A stretch of 64,000 nt of DNA from Ralstonia sp. UNC404CL21Col (GCF_000620465.1 NZ_KK211140.1:561964-625963); one strand, 5' to 3'. Positions 44,919 to 54,600 are shown, numbered from the stretch's first letter. Notes: generated by a model from the sequence alone, not told the origin. Translations and numbers: made by a program.

Positions 44919-44930
44919 TCGCGGGTTTCA
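44904..44930 (+). terminator. weak terminator candidate at the end of leuA
   Basis: A 7-bp stem AACCCGC / GCGGGTT spans the leuA stop codon, followed by only a short T-run. Possible weak intrinsic terminator. Confidence 0.35.
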
Positions 44931-45162
44931 TCAACACACGCAGGAGTCGGCCCAGACCCCAACACGATCACCACTGAGCGCGCACCCGGTTATCCACCGG
45001 AACGCGAAGCGGGTGCGGCGGCACCGGGCACGTCAGGAGCGTGCACCATGCCAGCCGTCTTTGAGAGCGATGTCTGTGCGATCCACGACATGGCCGACCC
45101 GAACGTCCACGCCGGGCGATGCGCCTCGCGTGGATGTTGCCGTTCTGGCTTTTGACGCGGGC

Positions 45163-45687
45163 TCAGCGGCTGGAATCGTGATCGTGGTCGTACATCGGGT
45201 CGGGGCTGACCTGCGTGAGCCGCACGATGCCGTCGGGGTCGAAATAGAAGTGCATCAGCGAGGGCCACACGCCTTCATGCTTGAAACGGTAGGACCAAAC
45301 CTGCCGATCCATCAGCCGGAAATACGCGGTTTCTTCGGGCTTGCCGAACGTCTGCAGCACATCGTTTTGCGTCGCCGTGCCGACGCGGACCTGTGCAAAA
45401 TCCATCGTGGTCAGAATCTGCCGGAACGAGACGAGCTTGCCGCTCGCATCGAAATCGGCGGCATAAGTGAATTGCCCGTAGGGCTGCGTCGGATAGAGCC
45501 AGCGCGTGCCGCCACCGGCGTGCGGATACCGTTCCGGTGGTGTGCCAAATCGTGCTTCCACGGCGGAAGCGGGTTGGCCGACGAGTGCTTCGCCCGTTTG
45601 TACGGGCGCCAACACGGTACACGCGCTTGTTGAAGCCAGCGCTACGGCGAGCAGCGCCGCGCACTGCCATGTCGATCGAATGCTCAC
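45163..45687 (-). CDS. BamE/SmpA-like lipoprotein
   Basis: Predicted lipoprotein of 174 aa. Lipobox-like STSAC with Cys near residue 23. Two SmpA/BamE-type repeats are seen: GQPASAVEARFGTPPERY near residue 37 and GTATQNDVLQTFGKPEETAYF near 103, each followed by strands with W-x-Y (RWLYPTQPYG, QVWSYRFKHEG). A short His/Asp-rich tail (DHDHD) ends it. Role unknown; BamE itself is elsewhere in most relatives. Confidence 0.82.
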   Translation of the reverse strand: MSIRSTWQCAALLAVALASTSACTVLAPVQTGEALVGQPASAVEARFGTPPERYPHAGGGTRWLYPTQPYGQFTYAADFDASGKLVSFRQILTTMDFAQVRVGTATQNDVLQTFGKPEETAYFRLMDRQVWSYRFKHEGVWPSLMHFYFDPDGIVRLTQVSPDPMYDHDHDSSR

Positions 45688-45791
45688 AATGGGTCCTCCC
45701 GATGGCTTCAGTGTAGGCGGCCGCGTGATTTGCGCTGGCTTGTGTCGATACGCGGCGGCGCTTTACCATCCGCGCTTCACGGAGATTTGCC

Positions 45792-47051
45792 ATGATGGTT
45801 CGTTGGTTTGTGGCCGCGTTGGCGGCCGTGGGGTTGTGTGGGGCAGCAGGTGCCCAGTCCGAAGCCGCGCCGATCCGGTTGGCGCTGATTGAAGGTCTTT
45901 CAGGCCCGTTTGCCAACGCGGGCGAAGCAGTCGAGCGCAATCTGCGCATGGCTATCGAAGGTGTGAATGCGCGCGGTGGTGTGAAGTTGCCCGATGGCAG
46001 CCATCCGCTTGCGCTGGTGCGCTTTGATAGCAAGAACACGGTTGATGAGTCGTTGCTGCAGTTGCAAGCCGCTACGGATGCCGGTATCCGCTTTGTGCTG
46101 CAGGGCAACAGTTCGGCGGCAGCGGCAGCGTTGTCGACGTCGATCTCGCGCTACAACGAACGTCATCCGGACGCGCGCGTGCTCTTTCTGAACTACGCCG
46201 CCGTTGATCCCGCGCTGACCAACGAAGCATGCAGCTTCTGGCATTTCCGCTTTGACGCATCGGCCGACATGCGCATGCACGCGCTCACGGAAGTGATTCG
46301 CGCGGACAAGGCCGTCAAAAGGGTCTACCTGATCGGGCAGGACTACACATTCGGCCGCCAGGTAGCGCAACTGGCGCGGCAGCAGTTGAACGAGAAGCGG
46401 CCAGACGTCGCAATTGTTGGTGAGGTGTTGCACCCCATCGGCAAGGTGAAGGATTTTGCGCCGTACGTGGCGCGCATTGCCGCGTCCGGTGCGGATACGG
46501 TCGTCACCGGCAACTGGGGGAATGATCTGACGCTGCTCGTCAAGGCCGCGCGGGATGCCGGACTGAAGGCGCGGTTCTTTACGTTCTATGGCAACTCGCT
46601 GGGAGCGCCAGGTGCGATGGGCGACGCAGGCGTTGGCCGTGTGGTGGCGGTTGCGGAATGGCATCCGAATTTGGGCGGCGCCAAGTCCGACGCGTTCTAT
46701 AAGGCCTTCCGTGCCCGCTATCCCGCCCCCGCCGACGACTACCCGCTGCTGCGTGACCAGATGATGGTCGACATGCTGGCGGCGGCCATCAAGAAAGCGG
46801 GAACCACGGAAGCTGCCGCCGTCGCACGTGCGCTGGAAGGCGCTTCTCTGGACATCGGATTCCACCGCATCACGCTGCGGCCCGAGGATCATCAAGCCAT
46901 CCAGCCCCTTGTTGTCACGCAGATGGAGCGTGCGGGCACGCCCGGTGCGCCTTTCGATATCGAGGGCTCCGGCTATGGGTTTCGTACGTTGAAAGTGATT
47001 CCGGAAGCTCAAGCAGCCCTCCCAACGACGTGCAAGATGGCGCGCCATTGA
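45792..47051 (+). CDS. periplasmic binding protein, branched-chain amino acid/amide type
   Basis: LivK-like periplasmic solute-binding protein of 419 aa with a signal peptide ending near residue 26 (AAGAQSEA). First strand IRLALIEGLSGPFANAGEAVE, then YNERHPDARVLFLNYAAVDP and VKRVYLIGQDYTFGR. No permease or ATPase gene is adjacent. The ligand cannot be predicted. A second possible start is one codon later. Confidence 0.87.
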   Translation: MMVRWFVAALAAVGLCGAAGAQSEAAPIRLALIEGLSGPFANAGEAVERNLRMAIEGVNARGGVKLPDGSHPLALVRFDSKNTVDESLLQLQAATDAGIRFVLQGNSSAAAAALSTSISRYNERHPDARVLFLNYAAVDPALTNEACSFWHFRFDASADMRMHALTEVIRADKAVKRVYLIGQDYTFGRQVAQLARQQLNEKRPDVAIVGEVLHPIGKVKDFAPYVARIAASGADTVVTGNWGNDLTLLVKAARDAGLKARFFTFYGNSLGAPGAMGDAGVGRVVAVAEWHPNLGGAKSDAFYKAFRARYPAPADDYPLLRDQMMVDMLAAAIKKAGTTEAAAVARALEGASLDIGFHRITLRPEDHQAIQPLVVTQMERAGTPGAPFDIEGSGYGFRTLKVIPEAQAALPTTCKMARH

Positions 47052-47092
47052 GGGAAACCAGGTGGGGCTGTCGCTGAAGTGGGGTTCTAGGC

Positions 47093-47098
47093 TATAAT
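47093..47098 (+). promoter_or_regulatory. -10 element of the rpsO promoter
   Basis: Perfect TATAAT about 113 bases upstream of the rpsO ATG. The -35 at 17-18 bp spacing is weak. Confidence 0.55.
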
Positions 47099-47210
47099 CG
47101 CGGTCTTGCTGTCCAGGCCAGACTCGGGCGGGGCGGCAAGATCATTGTTCAACACGGCACCAACGGCGGCTATTCAGGCGCTGCAGTGTCCGCAAGTCAA
47201 AGGAATCAAA

Positions 47211-47480
47211 ATGTCCGTCGCTGACATCAAAAAGCAAGACATCGTCAAAGATAACGGCCGCAGCGCCAACGATACGGGTAGCCCGGAAGTGCAAGTTGCA
47301 CTGCTGACCGCTCGCATCAACGAACTGCAGCCGCACTTCAAGGCGCACATGAAGGATCACCACAGCCGTCGCGGCCTGCTCCGCATGGTGAGCCGTCGTC
47401 GCCGTCTGCTGGACTACCTCAAGAGCAAGGACGCTGACCGTTACACCGCCCTGGTTGCGAAGCTGGGTCTGCGTAAGTAA
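47211..47480 (+). CDS. rpsO: 30S ribosomal protein S15
   Basis: Primary 16S rRNA-binding protein organising the platform, 89 aa. Conserved [20 protein letters not shown] and [20 protein letters not shown] segments are present, and [12 protein letters not shown] near the end. ATG 47211 with AAAGGAA Shine-Dalgarno. S15 usually represses its own translation by binding its leader. Followed by a terminator, then pnp. Confidence 0.98.
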   Translation: MSVADIKKQDIVKDNGRSANDTGSPEVQVALLTARINELQPHFKAHMKDHHSRRGLLRMVSRRRRLLDYLKSKDADRYTALVAKLGLRK

Positions 47481-47513
47481 TGGTGGGTATCACGCACTGC
47501 GCGTGATGAAAAG

Positions 47514-47551
47514 TGCCTGCGTCAGCGTGCTGATGCAGGCATTTTGTTTTT
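47514..47551 (+). terminator. intrinsic terminator after rpsO
   Basis: 12-bp stem (47514-47525 with 47530-47541; one G-T pair) with CGTG loop, followed by TTTTGTTTTT. Leakage would feed pnp, as in the E. coli rpsO-pnp layout. Confidence 0.85.
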
Positions 47552-47655
47552 GGCGGCTGCGTTTGTGGCCGCGCCGGGCAACCGGTGACTGATGGCAGTC
47601 GGCCAGTTCAAGATGAAGCGGCTGCCAAGGACCGGGGGCGGCAGGAAGCAGGGCC

Positions 47656-47707
47656 TTGTGTCATTCCAACGCGGCATTGATGCCAGCGCTGCGTTGGAAT
47701 GGCATAA
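47656..47707 (+). promoter_or_regulatory. long hairpin in the pnp leader
   Basis: 17-bp stem (47656-47672 with 47691-47707, two G-T wobbles) enclosing a small GGCA/TGCC inner hairpin. Length and position suit an RNase III cleavage site, as in the E. coli pnp leader, where cleavage allows PNPase to repress its own mRNA. Confidence 0.6.
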
Positions 47708-47798
47708 AACACACCTCTGCAACCGCACCGTCTTACGGAACGTGTTTGTCGCGGTGAAGCGCAATGAAGCGCGCCGCGAATACCGAACAGGAGATGCT

Positions 47799-49973
47799 AT
47801 GACCATGTTCAATAAGGTCGTCAAAGAATTCCAATGGGGCGGCCATAAGGTCCGCATGGAGACGGGTGAGATCGCCCGTCAGGCGAGCGGCGCTGTGCTG
47901 CTCGACATGGACGACACCGTCGTGCTCGCCACCGTGGTGGGCGCCAAGAACCCGAAGCCGGGCCAGGACTTCTTCCCGCTGACCGTCGATTACCTCGAGA
48001 AGACCTACGCCGCCGGCAAGATCCCGGGTGGCTTCTTCAAGCGCGAAGGCCGTCCGTCGGAAAACGAAACGCTGACCTCGCGTCTGATCGATCGTCCGCT
48101 GCGTCCGCTGTTCCCGGAAGGCTTCTACAACGAAGTCCAGGTCGTGATCCACGTGCTGTCGATGAACCCGGAAGTGCCGGCTGACATTCCGGCGCTGGTG
48201 GCGGCTTCGGCTGCGCTGGCTGTGTCGGGCCTGCCGTTCAACGGCCCGGTGGGCGCTGCCCGCGTGGGTTACAAGGATGGCCAATACCTGCTGAACCCGA
48301 ATCGTGCTCAACTCGCGCATTCGGATCTGGACCTGGTTGTGGCCGGTACCGAGCGTGCCGTGCTGATGGTCGAGTCCGAAGCGCAGCAGCTCTCGGAAGA
48401 AGTCATGCTGGGCGCCGTGGTGTACGGCCACGAGCAGATGCAGATCGCCATCAACGCGATCCACGAGCTGGTGCGCGACGGCGGTAAGCCCGAGTGGGAT
48501 TGGCAAGCTGCTCCGAAGAACGAAGCGCTGGTCGCCAAGGTGTCCGAGCTGGGCCTGGCCGATCTGCAAGCCGCTTACCAACTGCGCCAGAAGTCGGCCC
48601 GCAGCCAGAAGCTGAAGGAAGTCTACAAGTCGGTTGCGACCAAGCTGGCCGAAGCCGGTGTGGAAGCCGACGGCGTGGAAGTCGACAACATCCTGTTCGA
48701 ACTCGAATCGAAGATCGTGCGCGGTCAGATCCTGAACGGCGAACCGCGTATCGACGGCCGCGACACCCGCACGGTGCGCCCGATCGAGATCCGTTCGTCG
48801 GTACTGCCGCGTGCCCACGGCTCGGCCCTGTTCACGCGCGGTGAAACGCAAGCGCTGGTGGTGGCCACGCTCGGCACCAAGAGCGACGAGCAGATCATCG
48901 ACGCGCTGCAAGGCGAGTACCGTGACCGCTTCATGCTCCACTACAACATGCCGCCGTTCGCCACGGGCGAAACCGGTCGCGTGGGCAGCCCAAAGCGCCG
49001 CGAAGTCGGCCACGGCCGTCTGGCCAAGCGCGCACTGATTCCGGTGCTGCCGAAGGACGACGAATTCGCTTACACGATCCGTCTGGTGTCGGAAATCACC
49101 GAGTCGAACGGCTCGTCGTCGATGGCTTCGGTGTGCGGCGGTTCGCTGGCACTGATGGATGCTGGCGTGCCCCTCAAGGCGCACGTGGCCGGCGTGGCCA
49201 TGGGCCTGATCCTGGAAGACAACAAGTTCGCCGTGCTGACCGACATTCTGGGTGACGAAGATCATCTGGGCGACATGGACTTCAAGGTGGCGGGTACCGA
49301 CGCAGGTATCACCGCGCTGCAGATGGACATCAAGGTGCAGGGCATCACCAAGGAAATCATGCAGGTGGCGCTGGCGCAAGCCAAGGAAGGTCGCTTGCAC
49401 ATCCTGGGCAAGATGCAGGCTGCCATGGGCGGCGCTCGCACCGAGCTGTCGGAGCACGCCCCGCGCATGATCACCGTCAAGATCAATCCGGAGAAGATCC
49501 GCGACGTGATCGGCAAGGGCGGTTCTACCATCCAGGCGCTGACCAAGGAAACCGGTTGCACGATCGACATCCAGGAAGACGGCACGATCACTATCGCGTC
49601 GACTTCGTCGGAAGGCATGGCAGAAGCCAAGCGTCGCATCGAAGGCATCACGGCCGAGGCCGAAGTGGGCAAGATCTACAACGGCACGGTTTTGAAGCTG
49701 CTGGACTTCGGCGCGATCGTGAACATCCTGCCGGGCAAGGACGGTCTGCTGCACATCTCGGAAATCGCCAACGAGCGCGTGAACCAGGTTTCCGACTATG
49801 TGAAGGAAGGCCAGGCCGTGCGCGTGAAGCTGCTGAGCACCGACGAGAAGGGCCGCATGCGTCTGTCGATCAAGGCTGCCAAGGCTGAAGAAGGCGACGT
49901 GCCTGCCGCTGCACCGCAAGCCCCGGGTGCTGGCGACGCTGCCTCGCAGCAACAGCAGCAACAACAGCAGTAA
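47799..49973 (+). CDS. pnp: polynucleotide phosphorylase
   Basis: 3'-5' phosphorolytic exoribonuclease of the degradosome type, 724 aa. Two RNase PH domains (first to about residue 220; second from about 320 with [20 protein letters not shown] and [10 protein letters not shown]), a KH domain near 560 ([17 protein letters not shown]) and an S1 domain near 625 ([20 protein letters not shown]). Ends in eight glutamines. The ATG at 47799 has AGGAG upstream; MFNK at 47805 is an alternative. Confidence 0.97.
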   Translation: MTMFNKVVKEFQWGGHKVRMETGEIARQASGAVLLDMDDTVVLATVVGAKNPKPGQDFFPLTVDYLEKTYAAGKIPGGFFKREGRPSENETLTSRLIDRPLRPLFPEGFYNEVQVVIHVLSMNPEVPADIPALVAASAALAVSGLPFNGPVGAARVGYKDGQYLLNPNRAQLAHSDLDLVVAGTERAVLMVESEAQQLSEEVMLGAVVYGHEQMQIAINAIHELVRDGGKPEWDWQAAPKNEALVAKVSELGLADLQAAYQLRQKSARSQKLKEVYKSVATKLAEAGVEADGVEVDNILFELESKIVRGQILNGEPRIDGRDTRTVRPIEIRSSVLPRAHGSALFTRGETQALVVATLGTKSDEQIIDALQGEYRDRFMLHYNMPPFATGETGRVGSPKRREVGHGRLAKRALIPVLPKDDEFAYTIRLVSEITESNGSSSMASVCGGSLALMDAGVPLKAHVAGVAMGLILEDNKFAVLTDILGDEDHLGDMDFKVAGTDAGITALQMDIKVQGITKEIMQVALAQAKEGRLHILGKMQAAMGGARTELSEHAPRMITVKINPEKIRDVIGKGGSTIQALTKETGCTIDIQEDGTITIASTSSEGMAEAKRRIEGITAEAEVGKIYNGTVLKLLDFGAIVNILPGKDGLLHISEIANERVNQVSDYVKEGQAVRVKLLSTDEKGRMRLSIKAAKAEEGDVPAAAPQAPGAGDAASQQQQQQQQ

Positions 49974-49992
49974 GCGAGCGGTTTTCGCCAAG

Positions 49993-50027
49993 AAAAACGG
50001 CTGGACGATGTCCAGCCGTTTTTTTGT
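49993..50027 (+). terminator. intrinsic terminator after pnp
   Basis: 13-bp stem AAAAACGGCTGGA / TCCAGCCGTTTTT with 5-nt loop, then TTTT. Confidence 0.95.
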
Positions 50028-50075
50028 TTACACTGCGTCGCGAGTTCCCCTCCCGTTGTCTCTTCGCGCCCCATC

Positions 50076-51029
50076 ATGAGCCGCCTGTTCGAGCAAAACC
50101 GCATCGCCATCGTCTGGGATTTCGACAAGACGCTGATCCCGCGCTACATGCAAGTGCCGTTGTTCGACCGTTTCAATATCGCCGAGCAGGGTTTCTGGGA
50201 CGAAGTGGCCGCGGGCGCGCGCGAAATCGAATCGCGCGGCCAGAAGGTCAACCAGGAAACGTTCTACCTCAACGTGCTGCTGCGCCATGTGCGTGACGGA
50301 CGCATGGGCGGCCTCGACAATGCCACGCTGCGCGAACTGGGCGCTGAACTCGAATTCTTTCCCGGCGTGACCGATTTCTTCGAGCGCAGCAAAGCGTGGG
50401 TGCGCGACAACGCGGCCTATCAGGCGTTCGACATCAAGCTCGAGCACTACATTGTCAGCACGGGTCTGACAGAGATGATCAAGGGTTCGCCCATTGCTCC
50501 ATACATCGACGGCGTATGGGGCTGTGAATTCCTCGAGGCGCCCGATTCGAGCGCAAACGGGCGACCGGTCATCTCGGAAGTCATCTACGCCATCGACAAC
50601 ACCACCAAGACGCGGGCGCTGTTCGAGATCAACAAGGGCGTCAACAAGCACCCGGAAGCGGTGAGCGTGAATTCGTCGATTGCCGAGGACGAGCGCCGCG
50701 TGCCCTTCGCCAACATGATCTACGTGGCCGATGGACCGAGCGATATTCCGGCGTTTTCGGTGGCCCGCAAGGGCGGTGGCCGCACCTATGCGGTCTACAA
50801 CCCTGAGAGCCCTCGCTCATTCGAACAGGCCGACAACTTGCGTGCGGATGATCGCGTCGACATGCTGGGCCCGGCCGACTATCGCGCTGGCTCGCCGACG
50901 GAGATGTGGCTCAAATTGCATATCGGCAAGATCGCCGACGGCATCGTCCACGGAAAACAAGAAATCATGCGCGAGACGACGCGTGGCATTCCGCAGCACT
51001 TTGTCGAGCCCAAGCGTAGCGTCTCGTAA
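50076..51029 (+). CDS. HAD-superfamily hydrolase
   Basis: Haloacid-dehalogenase fold phosphatase of 317 aa. Motif I DFDKTLIP (nucleophile Asp; the following Asp acts as acid) near residue 15, motif II Ser/Thr in VSTGLTEMI near 130, motif III Lys around INKGVNKHP near 190, motif IV VADGPSDIPAF near 222. Subfamily function unknown. Own unit between two terminated genes. Confidence 0.88.
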   Translation: MSRLFEQNRIAIVWDFDKTLIPRYMQVPLFDRFNIAEQGFWDEVAAGAREIESRGQKVNQETFYLNVLLRHVRDGRMGGLDNATLRELGAELEFFPGVTDFFERSKAWVRDNAAYQAFDIKLEHYIVSTGLTEMIKGSPIAPYIDGVWGCEFLEAPDSSANGRPVISEVIYAIDNTTKTRALFEINKGVNKHPEAVSVNSSIAEDERRVPFANMIYVADGPSDIPAFSVARKGGGRTYAVYNPESPRSFEQADNLRADDRVDMLGPADYRAGSPTEMWLKLHIGKIADGIVHGKQEIMRETTRGIPQHFVEPKRSVS

Positions 51030-51067
51030 CTCACGCCCTGCGTCTTAACCTCATTGATCCGATTCCC

Positions 51068-52072
51068 ATGAAAGCGATTGAAATCACGCAATACGGTGGT
51101 CCCGAAGTCTTGCAGCTTGGCGAGCGGCCGATGCCGGAAGCCAAGGCCGGCGAGGTGCTGATCCGCGTGCGCGCTGCCGGCGTGAACCGGCCGGATGTAT
51201 TTCAGCGCACGGGCAACTATCCGGTGCCGCCTGGCGCCTCGGATATTCCGGGGCTGGAAGTTGCCGGCGAGATCGTCAGTGGCGATCTGACGCATGCTGA
51301 CAATCGCTACGGCTTGAAGGCGGGCGATCGCGTCTGCGCGCTGGTGCAGGGCGGCGGCTACGCGGAGTTCTGCACCGCGCCTCTAGGTCAAGTGCTGCCC
51401 GTGCCGGCTGGCCTGTCCGATGTCGAAGCGGCCGCGTTGCCGGAGAACTACTTCACCGTTTGGTCGAACGTGTTCGATCGCGGCTTGCTGGGGCGGGGCG
51501 CGCACGGCGCCGAGGAAACATTGCTCGTGCAAGGCGGCTCAAGCGGCATCGGCACGACGGCCATTCAGATCGCCTCCGCATTGGGCCACCGCGTTTTCGC
51601 AACGGCGGGGAGCGCCGACAAGTGCGCCGCCTGCGTCGAACTCGGCGCCACGCGCGCCATCAATTACAAGACCGAAGATTTCGTCGAAATCGTCAAGGCC
51701 GAAACGGGACGCGGCGCCGACGTGGTGCTCGACATGGTCGGCGGCAGCTATGTCGCGCGCGAAATCGCCTGCACCGCCGACGACGGCCGCATCGTATTGA
51801 TTGCGCTGCTGGGCGGTGCCAAGGCCGAGGTGCCGCTCGGCGACATCCTGCGTCGGCGCATCACGCTGACGGGCTCGACGCTGCGCCCGCGTCCGGTTGC
51901 ATTCAAGGCGGCCATCGCCGCCAATCTGTATGAAACCGTCTGGCCGTTGCTGTCGTCGGGGCGTATCAAGCCGGTCGTGCACGAGGTCATGCCGGCCGCA
52001 CAGGCGGCGCAGGCGCATGCCTTGATGGAATCGAGTGCGCATATCGGCAAGATCATGTTGGTTTGGGATTGA
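51068..52072 (+). CDS. NAD(P)H:quinone oxidoreductase, zinc-free MDR family
   Basis: Medium-chain dehydrogenase of 334 aa, like PIG3/QOR proteins: MKAIEITQYGGPEVLQL start, GVNRPDVFQRTGNYPVPP, then nucleotide site VQGGSSGIGTTAIQIA near residue 147 and the ATAGSADKC loop. No zinc-binding Cys pattern. Likely one- or two-electron reduction of quinones. Upstream of tpiA. Confidence 0.88.
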   Translation: MKAIEITQYGGPEVLQLGERPMPEAKAGEVLIRVRAAGVNRPDVFQRTGNYPVPPGASDIPGLEVAGEIVSGDLTHADNRYGLKAGDRVCALVQGGGYAEFCTAPLGQVLPVPAGLSDVEAAALPENYFTVWSNVFDRGLLGRGAHGAEETLLVQGGSSGIGTTAIQIASALGHRVFATAGSADKCAACVELGATRAINYKTEDFVEIVKAETGRGADVVLDMVGGSYVAREIACTADDGRIVLIALLGGAKAEVPLGDILRRRITLTGSTLRPRPVAFKAAIAANLYETVWPLLSSGRIKPVVHEVMPAAQAAQAHALMESSAHIGKIMLVWD

Positions 52073-52151
52073 CGCCAGGACGCCAAAATTGACCCTGTTT
52101 TTGCCGCCGCGGTAGAATGCCGGGTTTATTTGACAGTCGACCGGGCAAAAC

Positions 52152-52898
52152 GTGAACGCAAGACCGAAGCTGGTGGTGGGCAACTGGAAGCTGCATGGCA
52201 GTCTGAGCACGAACGCCGCGCTGCTTGAGCAGATCAAAGCCGCAGGCAAAACCGGCGCCGCGCTGGCGGTGTGTGCGCCGTTCCCGTACCTGGCGCAGTG
52301 CCAGTCGCTGCTCACCGGTTCTGCGGTGGCCTGGGGCGCGCAGGATGTGTCCGCTGAAGCGCGCGGCGCCTTTACGGGCGAAGTGGCGGCGTCGATGCTG
52401 TCGGAATTTGGTTGCGGCTACGTGATCGTTGGCCACTCGGAGCGCCGCTCGTACCACGGCGAAACTGATGCGCAAGTGGCGACCAAGGCCCTGCGTGCGC
52501 TGGAACACGGCATCATCCCGATCGTCTGCGTAGGCGAAACGCTGGCGCAACGCGAAGCAGGTGAGACCGAACAAGTGGTCGGCCGGCAATTGGATGCGGT
52601 GCTGGAGGCGCTGTCGGTGGAGCAGCTGGGCCGTATCGTCGTGGCCTACGAGCCGGTCTGGGCCATCGGCACCGGCAAAACCGCCACGAGCGAGCAGGCG
52701 CAAGCTGTGCATGCGTTCCTGCGGGCGCGCGTTGCTGCCCGTGACGCAGGTGTGGCGCAGCGCCTGGCAATTCTGTATGGCGGCAGCGTCAAGCCGGACA
52801 ATGCCGGCGAATTGTTTGCTATGGCGGACATCGATGGCGGCCTGATCGGCGGTGCGTCGCTGAAGGCGGAAGATTTCCTGGCGATCGGTCGCGCATAA
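52152..52898 (+). CDS. tpiA: triosephosphate isomerase
   Basis: Interconverts DHAP and glyceraldehyde 3-phosphate. 248 aa with [12 protein letters not shown] (catalytic Lys), [15 protein letters not shown] (catalytic His) and [16 protein letters not shown] (catalytic Glu), then the phosphate loop [11 protein letters not shown]. Start is GTG at 52152. secG follows by 61 bases. Confidence 0.97.
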   Translation: MNARPKLVVGNWKLHGSLSTNAALLEQIKAAGKTGAALAVCAPFPYLAQCQSLLTGSAVAWGAQDVSAEARGAFTGEVAASMLSEFGCGYVIVGHSERRSYHGETDAQVATKALRALEHGIIPIVCVGETLAQREAGETEQVVGRQLDAVLEALSVEQLGRIVVAYEPVWAIGTGKTATSEQAQAVHAFLRARVAARDAGVAQRLAILYGGSVKPDNAGELFAMADIDGGLIGGASLKAEDFLAIGRA

Positions 52899-52959
52899 AC
52901 GACGAATCGGGTCGCCATGTCCCCATGTGCGGCTGCAACATAATATTGAGAGAAACGAA

Positions 52960-53322
52960 ATGGCAATTCTGAAGACTCTGCTGCTGGTGGCGCAAATTCT
53001 GAGTGCGCTCGGCGTGATTGGTTTGGTGCTGCTGCAGCACGGCAAGGGCGCCGACGTCGGGGCGGCGTTTGGCTCGGGCGCGTCGGGTAGCTTGTTTGGT
53101 GCCACGGGCTCGGCCAACTTCCTGTCCCGTACGACGGCCGTGCTGGCTACGGTGTTCTTCATTGCCACGCTGGCGCTGACGCTGATCGGCACCAGCAAGG
53201 GCAGCGTGTCTGCGGGTGTGATGGGTTCGGTCGCACCTGTTACGTCGACGGCATCGGCGCCGGCAGCCTCGGCTCCCACCGCTGCTCCGGGTGCGGCTTC
53301 CTCGCCGGCCGTGCCCAAGTAA
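52960..53322 (+). CDS. secG: protein translocase subunit SecG
   Basis: Auxiliary inner-membrane subunit of SecYEG, 120 aa. Two helices (AILKTLLLVAQILSALGVIG and TAVLATVFFIATLALTLIG) joined by the conserved cytosolic GADVGAAFGSGASGSLFG loop. Ala/Pro/Ser-rich tail. Conserved tpiA-secG-tRNA-Leu-nuo order. Confidence 0.95.
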   Translation: MAILKTLLLVAQILSALGVIGLVLLQHGKGADVGAAFGSGASGSLFGATGSANFLSRTTAVLATVFFIATLALTLIGTSKGSVSAGVMGSVAPVTSTASAPAASAPTAAPGAASSPAVPK

Positions 53323-53335
53323 TTTGATGTAACGA

Positions 53336-53390
53336 TCGCGGCGTACTGTCTGGGTTTTTCAGCGCGCCGCGAAGCATAAGATTTTTCTTT
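53336..53390 (+). terminator. possible terminator after secG
   Basis: 8-bp stem TCGCGGCG / CGCCGCGA (53336-53343 and 53365-53372), then a T-rich tract at 53381-53390 eight bases further. Weakly placed. Confidence 0.35.
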
Positions 53391-53395
53391 GTGCA

Positions 53396-53425
53396 TTGAA
53401 CAAAAGCTTCGCTTTGCGGTAGAAT
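53396..53425 (+). promoter_or_regulatory. promoter ahead of tRNA-Leu
   Basis: TTGAAC (53396-53401) and TAGAAT (53420-53425), spacing 18 bp, about 75 bases upstream of the mature tRNA. Possibly also serves the nuo operon. Confidence 0.6.
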
Positions 53426-53502
53426 GCAAGGCTTGAAACAATACGGAAAACGGGCGGGGGCACTAAGTCTCAACCGGGTTCCTGATAGAGTTTCTTCCCC
53501 CA

Positions 53503-53587
53503 GCCGACGTGGTGAAATTGGTAGACACGCTATCTTGAGGGGGTAGTGGCGAAAGCTGTGCGAGTTCGAGTCTCGCCGTCGGCACCA
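53503..53587 (+). tRNA. tRNA-Leu (anticodon GAG)
   Basis: 85 nt with encoded CCA. Acceptor GCCGACG / CGTCGGC, D-arm GGTGAAATTGGTAGAC, anticodon loop CTTGAGG (GAG), long variable arm TGGCGAAAGCTG and T-loop GTTCGAGTC. Confidence 0.97.
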
Positions 53588-53750
53588 ATCAAATTCGGGG
53601 TCTGTTCCACGGGATGTTCCGCGCAGGCCCCTCCGCAAGACGACGCGCAGTCGAGGCGTCGTAAGGCTGCGGACCCGGCGCCTTCGATGGGGCGACAAGG
53701 CGCCGCCTGCGGGCAGTGCTGTTGCAACCATTCAAAAAGGCGGGCGTCCC
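53588..53750 (+). other. tRNA-Leu to nuoA leader
   Basis: 163 bases with two hairpins (CGACGC / GCGTCG near 53641-53661; GGCGCCTT / AAGGCGCC at 53677-53704). No T-run, so transcription from the tRNA promoter probably continues into nuoA. Confidence 0.45.
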
Positions 53751-54110
53751 TTGAACCTCGAAGCCTATTTCCCCGTACTGTTGTTCATCGTTGTCGGTGT
53801 TGGCCTCGGCCTTGCTCTGATGACCATCGGCCGAGTCCTCGGTCCGAACAATCCCGATCCTGACAAGCTCTCGCCGTACGAGTGCGGCTTCGAAGCATTC
53901 GAAGACGCGCGCATGAAGTTCGACGTGCGCTATTACCTCATCGCCATCCTGTTCATCCTGTTCGATCTGGAGACCGCGTTCCTCTTCCCTTGGGGCGTGG
54001 CGCTGCGTGAGATCGGCTGGCCGGGGTTCTTCGCGATGGGCGTGTTTCTTCTCGAGTTTCTCGTGGGCTTCGTCTACATCTGGAAAAAAGGCGCGCTCGA
54101 TTGGGAGTGA
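53751..54110 (+). CDS. nuoA: NADH-quinone oxidoreductase subunit A
   Basis: Membrane subunit at the hinge of complex I, 119 aa. Three helices and the conserved cytosolic loop [21 protein letters not shown] with the redox-exposed Cys; [11 protein letters not shown] follows. The start is TTG at 53751 ([11 protein letters not shown]); no ATG fits. First gene of the nuo operon. Confidence 0.95.
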   Translation: MNLEAYFPVLLFIVVGVGLGLALMTIGRVLGPNNPDPDKLSPYECGFEAFEDARMKFDVRYYLIAILFILFDLETAFLFPWGVALREIGWPGFFAMGVFLLEFLVGFVYIWKKGALDWE

Positions 54111-54116
54111 TGTGAA

Positions 54117-54599
54117 ATGGCGATCGAAGGCGTACTCAACGAAGGCTTTGTCACGACAACCGCTGACAAGCTGATCAACTGGACCCGTACTGGGTCCCTG
54201 TGGCCGATGACGTTCGGTCTGGCATGCTGTGCCGTGGAAATGATGCACGCTGGCGCGTCGCGTTACGACCTAGACCGTTTCGGCGTGGTGTTTCGCCCGT
54301 CACCGCGTCAGTCTGACGTGATGATCGTGGCCGGCACGCTGTGCAACAAGATGGCGCCCGCGCTGCGCAAGGTGTACGACCAGATGGCTGAGCCTCGCTG
54401 GGTCATCTCGATGGGTTCGTGCGCGAACGGTGGCGGCTACTACCACTACTCGTATTCTGTCGTTCGCGGCTGTGATCGCATCGTGCCGGTCGACGTGTAC
54501 GTGCCCGGCTGCCCGCCGACGGCCGAAGCGCTGATCTACGGCATCATCCAGTTGCAGGCCAAGATCCGCCGCACCAACACCATTGCGCGCAAGGCCTGA
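54117..54599 (+). CDS. nuoB: NADH-quinone oxidoreductase subunit B
   Basis: Holds the terminal N2 [4Fe-4S] cluster next to quinone; 160 aa. Ligands: tandem Cys in [11 protein letters not shown] near residue 37, [10 protein letters not shown] near 101, [11 protein letters not shown] near 132. 6 bases after nuoA. Confidence 0.98.
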   Translation: MAIEGVLNEGFVTTTADKLINWTRTGSLWPMTFGLACCAVEMMHAGASRYDLDRFGVVFRPSPRQSDVMIVAGTLCNKMAPALRKVYDQMAEPRWVISMGSCANGGGYYHYSYSVVRGCDRIVPVDVYVPGCPPTAEALIYGIIQLQAKIRRTNTIARKA

Positions 54600-54600
54600 C

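Larger units (their letters stand above)
47481..47798 (+). other. rpsO-pnp intercistronic region
   Basis: 318 bases with no convincing gene, holding the rpsO terminator and the long pnp leader hairpin. The in-frame extension of pnp back to 47592 lacks a Shine-Dalgarno. Confidence 0.6.

Noticed and set aside
47733-49991. 752-codon open frame on the minus strand
   Set aside because: Antisense to pnp; composition is a shadow with Arg/His/Gln-rich runs.
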